Shown piece after piece: positions 5,746 to 9,222 of a stretch of 9,222 bases of DNA; position 1 is the first letter of the stretch; the number at the start of each line of letters is the position of its first letter. The notes beneath the pieces were generated by a model. The model searched no databases. It was not told the origin of the DNA and saw only the letters and a program-made list of their open reading frames with translations. The translations under genes and the position numbers were made by a program. This DNA comes from CAZEFK01 sp964511405 (GTDB lineage Bacteria > Pseudomonadota > Alphaproteobacteria > Elsterales > Elsteraceae): assembly GCA_964511405.1 (NCBI GenBank), contig CAZEFK010000258.1, positions 1 through 9,222 of the forward strand. The letters are read 5' to 3'.

Positions 5746-7020
5746 ATGCATGACATCGCCTTCATCCGGAGCGACCCGGACGCCTTCGACACCGCTCTCG
5801 GCCGCCGCGGACTGGCGCCGCAGTCGCCCGACATCCTCGCGCTCGACAGCCGCCGGCGCGAGCTGCAGACCCGCATCCAGCAGATGCAGGCCCGGCGCAA
5901 CGAGGCCTCGAAGCTGATCGGCCAGGCCAAGGCCAAGGGCCAGGACGCCCAGCCCTTGCTCGACGAGGTCGCGCAGCTGAAGTCGGCGCTGCCGGCGGCC
6001 GAGGCCGAAGAGGCCGAGCTCGAGCGGCAGCTGACCGACCTGTTGGCGTCGCTGCCCAACCTGCCGGCGCCCGAGGTGCCCGACGGCGCCGACGAACACG
6101 CCAATGTCGAGCTGCGCCGGGCCGGCGAGCCGCCGCGCCACAATTTTCCCATCAAGAGCCACGACGAGATCGGCGTGGCCCTGGGCATGATGGACTTCGA
6201 GGCCGCCGCCCGGCTGTCGGGCGCGCGGTTCGTGGTGCTGCGCCAGGGCTTGGCCCGCCTGGAGCGGGCGCTCGCCCAGTTCATGCTGGACCTGCACACC
6301 ACCGAGTTCGGCTACACCGAAGTGCAGCCGCCCTTCCTGGTGCGCGACACGGCCCTCTACGGCACCGGCCAGTTGCCCAAGTTCGCCGAGGACCAGTTCC
6401 GCACGGCGGACGGCTACTGGCTGATCCCGACCGCCGAGGTGCCGCTGACCAACCTGGCCGCCGACCAGATCCTGGATGCCGAGGCGCTGCCGCTGCGCTT
6501 CACCGCCTACACGCCCTGCTTTCGGCGCGAGGCCGGGGCGGCCGGGCGCGACACCCGCGGCATGATCCGCCAGCACCAGTTCCCCAAGGTCGAGCTGGTT
6601 TCGATCACCCGGCCCGACCAGTCCGAGGCCGAGCACGAGCGCATGACCGCGTGCGCCGAGACCGTGCTGAAGCGGCTGGGCCTGGCCTTCCGGACGGTCG
6701 TGCTGTGCACCGGCGACATGGGCTTCGGCGCCGCCAAGACCTATGACATCGAGGTCTGGCTGCCGGGGCAGGGGGCCTACCGCGAGATCTCCAGCTGCTC
6801 GAACTGCCGCGACTTCCAGGCGCGGCGCATGAAGGCGCGGTTCCGCGCCGCCGGCGACAAGGGCACGACCTTCGTGCACAGCCTGAACGGCTCGGCGCTG
6901 GCGGTCGGCCGCACGCTGATCGCGATCCTGGAGAACTATCAGCAGGCCGACGGCTCGGTGGCGATTCCGCCGGCACTGCAGCCCTATATGGGCGGGCTGG
7001 CCGAGCTCAGGCCGGCATGA
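5746..7020 (+). CDS. serS: Seryl-tRNA synthetase
   Basis: A 424-residue class II aminoacyl-tRNA synthetase that charges tRNA-Ser (and tRNA-Sec) with serine using ATP, in the cytoplasm. The start MHDIAFIRSDPDAFD is the conserved family N-terminus, which fixes the ATG. Residues about 27-105 form the antiparallel coiled-coil arm that binds the long variable arm of tRNA-Ser (many Gln, Arg, Glu, Lys and Ala, as in QQMQARRNEASKLIGQAKAKG). The catalytic core follows: TAEVPLTNL (serine/ATP site region), motif 2 CFRREAGAAGRDTRGMIRQH with Cys258 and the ATP-binding Arg260/Arg261 region, SSCSNCRDFQARR, and motif 3 GSALAVGRTL (382-391) with its conserved Arg389. Length is standard and no residue looks missing. 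It overlaps surE by 4 nt, so serS-surE-pcm likely form one unit. Confidence 0.97.
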   Translation: MHDIAFIRSDPDAFDTALGRRGLAPQSPDILALDSRRRELQTRIQQMQARRNEASKLIGQAKAKGQDAQPLLDEVAQLKSALPAAEAEEAELERQLTDLLASLPNLPAPEVPDGADEHANVELRRAGEPPRHNFPIKSHDEIGVALGMMDFEAAARLSGARFVVLRQGLARLERALAQFMLDLHTTEFGYTEVQPPFLVRDTALYGTGQLPKFAEDQFRTADGYWLIPTAEVPLTNLAADQILDAEALPLRFTAYTPCFRREAGAAGRDTRGMIRQHQFPKVELVSITRPDQSEAEHERMTACAETVLKRLGLAFRTVVLCTGDMGFGAAKTYDIEVWLPGQGAYREISSCSNCRDFQARRMKARFRAAGDKGTTFVHSLNGSALAVGRTLIAILENYQQADGSVAIPPALQPYMGGLAELRPA

Positions 7021-7838
7021 TGGTGGCCGGGCGCCCGATCGACCTCGCCAATGCGCGGATCCTGATCAGCAACGACGATGGCATTGCCGCGCCGGGGCTG
7101 AAGGTGCTGGAGCGCATCGCCCGGTCGCTGTCCAAGGACGTCTGGGTGGTGGCGCCCGAGCTGGAGCAGAGCGGCGCCGGGCACAGCCTGACCCTGCGCC
7201 GGCCGCTGCGCATCCGGCAGCTCGGCCGCCGGCGCTTCGCCGTCGACGGCACCCCGACCGACGCCGTGCTGCTGGGCATCAAGAAGATCCTCAAAGGCAA
7301 GCGGCCGACTCTGGTCCTGTCGGGCGTCAACCGCGGCGCCAATCTGGGCGAGGATGTGACATATTCGGGCACCATCGCAGCGGCCATGGAGGCGACTCTG
7401 CTCGACATCCCGGCGGTCGCCCTCAGCCTCGACGTGCGCAACGGCCAGCGGCCGCGCTGGGAGACGCCCGAGCGGCTGGCGCCCGAGGTGATCCGGCGCC
7501 TGGCGGCCGGCGGCTGGCCGCTCGACGTGCTGATCAACGTCAACTTCCCCCATTGCGAGTCGGATGCCCCGCTGCCGGTCAAGATTGCGCGCCAGGGCAA
7601 GCGCCAGCTGGGCGACCAGCTGGGCGAGCGGGTCGACATGCGCGGCGAGCACTATTACTGGATCGGGCCGGTCAAGGCCGAGGCGGCGATGCCGCCGGGC
7701 ACCGACCTGGAGGCGGTCGAGCAGGGCTGCATCGCGATCACGCCGCTGCACCTGGACCTGACCCACGATCCGACCGCGTCGCAGCTCGCCGAGCGGTTCG
7801 CGCCCCTCGCCGCCACCCCGATGACCGTCGTGCCGTGA
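7017..7838 (+). CDS. surE: 5'/3'-nucleotidase SurE
   Basis: A 273-residue SurE, a divalent-metal-dependent nucleoside monophosphatase (some members also act on 3'-nucleotides and short polyphosphate) linked to stationary-phase survival. The Rossmann-like N-terminus ARILISNDDGIAAPG carries the metal-binding Asp20 and Asp21. PELEQSGAGHSLTL supplies Ser52, and SGVNRGANLGEDVTYSGT supplies Asn105, completing the four-residue metal site known from the family. VDGTPTDAV (76-84) is also conserved. The protein starts about 12 residues earlier than the E. coli type; ATG 7017, ATG 7020 and GTG 7023 are all possible, and I prefer 7017 because it forms an ATGA overlap with the serS stop. It overlaps pcm by 4 nt, the classic surE-pcm pairing. 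Confidence 0.96.
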   Translation: MMVAGRPIDLANARILISNDDGIAAPGLKVLERIARSLSKDVWVVAPELEQSGAGHSLTLRRPLRIRQLGRRRFAVDGTPTDAVLLGIKKILKGKRPTLVLSGVNRGANLGEDVTYSGTIAAAMEATLLDIPAVALSLDVRNGQRPRWETPERLAPEVIRRLAAGGWPLDVLINVNFPHCESDAPLPVKIARQGKRQLGDQLGERVDMRGEHYYWIGPVKAEAAMPPGTDLEAVEQGCIAITPLHLDLTHDPTASQLAERFAPLAATPMTVVP

Positions 7839-8515
7839 GCCTGGAGGCGGCGCGCGCCCGGCTGCTGGTCGCGCTGGCCACGAGCGGGCGGGTCGCCCAG
7901 CCGGTGATCGATGCCATCGGGCGGATCCCGCGCGAGGACTTCGTGCCGCCCACCTTCCTCGAGCATTGCTACGACGACACCGCCCTGCCGATCGGCCAGG
8001 GCCAGACCATCAGCCAGCCGAGCGTGGTGGCGCTGATGACCACGGCGCTGGCCGTGACCGACCGCATGAAGGTGCTGGAGGTCGGCACCGGCAGCGGCTA
8101 CCAGACCGCCGTCCTGGCGCGGCTGACCCGCCGTGTCTACACCATCGAGCGTCATGCCGCGCTGGCGAAGGATGCCGAGACCAGGCTCCTGGCGCTGCGC
8201 ATCCACAATGTCACGGCCAAGGTCGGCGACGGCAGCAAGGGCTGGCCCGAGCAGGCGCCGTTCGATCGCATCCTGGTCACCGCCGCGGCCCAGGAGGCGG
8301 TGCCGCCGGCGCTGGTGACGCAGTTGCCGGTCGGCGGCGTCATGGTCGTGCCGATCGCACGCTCGGCCGTCGACCAGCGGCTGCTGCGCGTGGTGCGCAC
8401 CGAAGAGGGCGCGGAGACCGAGGATCTGGGGCCGACGCGCTTCGTGCCGCTGGTCGCGGGCGACGACGCGCCGGCCACCGTGGCGGCGGCGATCAAGCGC
8501 CTGCGCCGGTCCTGA
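7835..8515 (+). CDS. pcm: Protein-L-isoaspartate O-methyltransferase
   Basis: A 226-residue SAM-dependent methyltransferase that methylates L-isoaspartyl residues in aged proteins, starting their repair to Asp. GQTISQPSVVALMTTAL (56-72) contains the active-site Thr/Ser pair in TISQP (Ser60), diagnostic of the family. Motif I, VLEVGTGSGYQTAVLARL (80-97), is the SAM-binding loop. VYTIERH follows as the acidic ribose-binding strand, and DRILVTAAAQEAVPPAL is the post-motif region. The start is GTG 7835 inside a GTGA overlap with the surE stop; no ATG fits, and a longer frame reading back into surE is a shadow. Shine-Dalgarno is poor, so coupling to surE is likely. Length and domain content are ordinary. 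Confidence 0.95.
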   Translation: MSLEAARARLLVALATSGRVAQPVIDAIGRIPREDFVPPTFLEHCYDDTALPIGQGQTISQPSVVALMTTALAVTDRMKVLEVGTGSGYQTAVLARLTRRVYTIERHAALAKDAETRLLALRIHNVTAKVGDGSKGWPEQAPFDRILVTAAAQEAVPPALVTQLPVGGVMVVPIARSAVDQRLLRVVRTEEGAETEDLGPTRFVPLVAGDDAPATVAAAIKRLRRS

Positions 8516-8520
8516 GCGAA

Positions 8521-8535
8521 TCGGGCACGGCCCGA
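8521..8535 (+). terminator. Short hairpin after pcm
   Basis: TCGGGC (8521-8526) and GCCCGA (8530-8535) form a perfect 6-bp stem with a 3-nt ACG loop, beginning 5 nt after the pcm stop. No T-run follows. Such a position suits transcript ending or 3'-end stabilisation, but in GC-rich DNA short stems are common. Confidence 0.35.
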
Positions 8536-8549
8536 AGGCCGGCGAACGC

Positions 8550-8574
8550 CCGGGGCCGCGTCGGCGGGCCCCGG
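8550..8574 (+). terminator. GC-rich hairpin between pcm and the LysM lipoprotein gene
   Basis: CCGGGGCC (8550-8557) and GGCCCCGG (8567-8574) form a perfect 8-bp all-GC stem with a 9-nt loop. There is no T-run. With the hairpin at 8521-8535 it makes this gap the best candidate for the end of the serS-surE-pcm transcript. Confidence 0.4.
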
Positions 8575-8600
8575 CGCGCCCTGCGTCCGGTGGGGGGCGA

Positions 8601-8629
8601 TTGAGGTGCTGCGGGCCGCGCCCTACAGT
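8601..8629 (+). promoter_or_regulatory. Possible sigma70-type promoter for the LysM lipoprotein gene
   Basis: TTGAGG (8601-8606) and TACAGT (8624-8629) have a 17-nt spacer and each match four of six consensus bases. The predicted transcript start, near 8636, would lie only 2-4 nt before the ATG at 8639, implying a nearly leaderless mRNA, consistent with the lack of a Shine-Dalgarno before that ATG. It is incompatible with use of the alternative GTG start at 8606. Confidence 0.4.
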
Positions 8630-8638
8630 CCGGCTTCC

Positions 8639-9222
8639 ATGGTGTCGCGAACGGGCCTTTGTGTGGTGGCGGTGGTCGGGGCGGCGGCGCTTGCCGGATG
8701 CACGCGCCAGATGCCGCCGGCGCCCGTCGAGATGGTCGGGCCGGGCGGCCGCTCGACCACGGCCGCCCAAGCCACCGGCACGTTCCCGGCCGGCGGCTAT
8801 GTCGTCCAGCGCGGCGACACCCTGTATGGCATCGCCCGCCGGTTCGCGGTGCCGACCCGCGATCTGATCGAATCCAACAGCCTGCAGCCGCCCTATGGCG
8901 TGGCGGTCGGCCAGCGCCTGACCCTGGGGCCGGCGCAGGAGGCCCGCGCGGTCGCCGGACAGCATTACACGGTCGTGGCCGGCGATACCCTGTCGGCGGT
9001 GAGCCGGCGCTTCGGGGTCGGCCTCAGCACCTTGGTGCGCCTCAACGACATTCCGCCGCCCTTTGGCATCCGGGTCGGCCAAGTGCTGGCCCTGCCGGAC
9101 GGCGTGGTCGGAGCCGCTGCCGCGCCGACGGTCGCGGCTGCGGCGGTGCCGACGGTCGCCGCGGCGCCGGTCACGGCCGCACCGCTGCCGCCGCGCTCCA
9201 GCGTCGAGCAGACCGCCCTGGC
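8639..9222 (+). CDS. LysM lipoprotein, NlpD/M23-peptidase type (3' end outside window)
   Basis: The frame is open to the window end: 194 residues visible. MVSRTGLCVVAVVGAAALAGC is a lipoprotein signal peptide with lipobox LAGC and lipidated Cys21. Two LysM peptidoglycan-binding domains follow, at about 54-96 (YVVQRGDTLYGIARRFAV to GQRLTL) and 110-152 (YTVVAGDTLSAVSRRFGV to GQVLALP). Then comes an Ala/Pro/Val/Thr-rich linker. The expected remainder is an M23 (LytM) domain, usually degenerate in NlpD-type activators of amidases; this is inferred from gene order after surE-pcm and is not seen. An alternative start, GTG 8606, would add 11 residues and has a G-run (8592-8597) 8 nt upstream; ATG 8639 gives the more standard signal peptide. 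Residue 22 is Thr, not Asp, so outer-membrane sorting would be expected under the E. coli rule. Confidence 0.88.
   Translation, partial: MVSRTGLCVVAVVGAAALAGCTRQMPPAPVEMVGPGGRSTTAAQATGTFPAGGYVVQRGDTLYGIARRFAVPTRDLIESNSLQPPYGVAVGQRLTLGPAQEARAVAGQHYTVVAGDTLSAVSRRFGVGLSTLVRLNDIPPPFGIRVGQVLALPDGVVGAAAAPTVAAAAVPTVAAAPVTAAPLPPRSSVEQTAL

Noticed and set aside
7655..9082. Antisense open frame of 475 codons across surE, pcm and the LysM gene
   Set aside because: It spans several genes on the opposite strand and has shadow-type composition; the + strand proteins are unmistakable.
1..9222. Search for CRISPR arrays, tRNA or rRNA genes, toxin-antitoxin pairs, defence or biosynthetic clusters
   Set aside because: No direct-repeat array, RNA gene signature or such protein family was recognised; apart from 5325-5745 the window is ordinary housekeeping sequence.

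Overview
The window is a GC-rich, densely packed stretch of an alphaproteobacterial chromosome. The organism is inferred from gene order (SPOR protein, scpA, scpB, tatB, tatC, serS, surE, pcm, LysM lipoprotein), a conserved alphaproteobacterial neighbourhood, and from protein style (Ala/Pro/Arg-rich, GC-ending codons). A Rhodospirillales-like lineage is plausible, but the sequence alone does not prove a genus. All genes are on the + strand.

Layout. Bases 1-381 are the end of a SPOR-domain protein. Bases 407-2529 hold a TPR/glycosyltransferase-like protein and a short M50 (site-2) membrane protease. Bases 2526-4009 hold scpA and scpB, the kleisin and winged-helix partners of the SMC condensin. 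These four genes from 407 are joined by 4-22 nt overlaps and read as one transcription unit. After a 105-nt gap with an imperfect hairpin and a good sigma70-type promoter come tatB and tatC; no tatA lies between scpB and tatB. Bases 5325-5745 contain no functional gene. They hold a 63-nt second copy of part of tatC, then a 201-bp nested inverted-repeat element resembling a MITE, flanked by a 6-bp direct repeat, then unassigned sequence. Bases 5746-8515 are serS, surE and pcm, joined by 4-nt stop/start overlaps. After a 123-nt gap with two hairpins and a second promoter candidate, a two-LysM lipoprotein (NlpD type) begins and runs off the end.

Roles. The genes cover peptidoglycan binding at the cell surface (SPOR, LysM lipoprotein), membrane proteolysis, chromosome condensation (ScpAB), export of folded proteins (TatBC), seryl-tRNA charging (SerS), and the stress/repair pair SurE and Pcm. 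They share a locus but are not one pathway.

I found no new defence or biosynthetic system. The parts most worth a second look are the tatC fragment, whose differences from tatC are almost all synonymous, the composite MITE-like element beside it, and the missing tatA.
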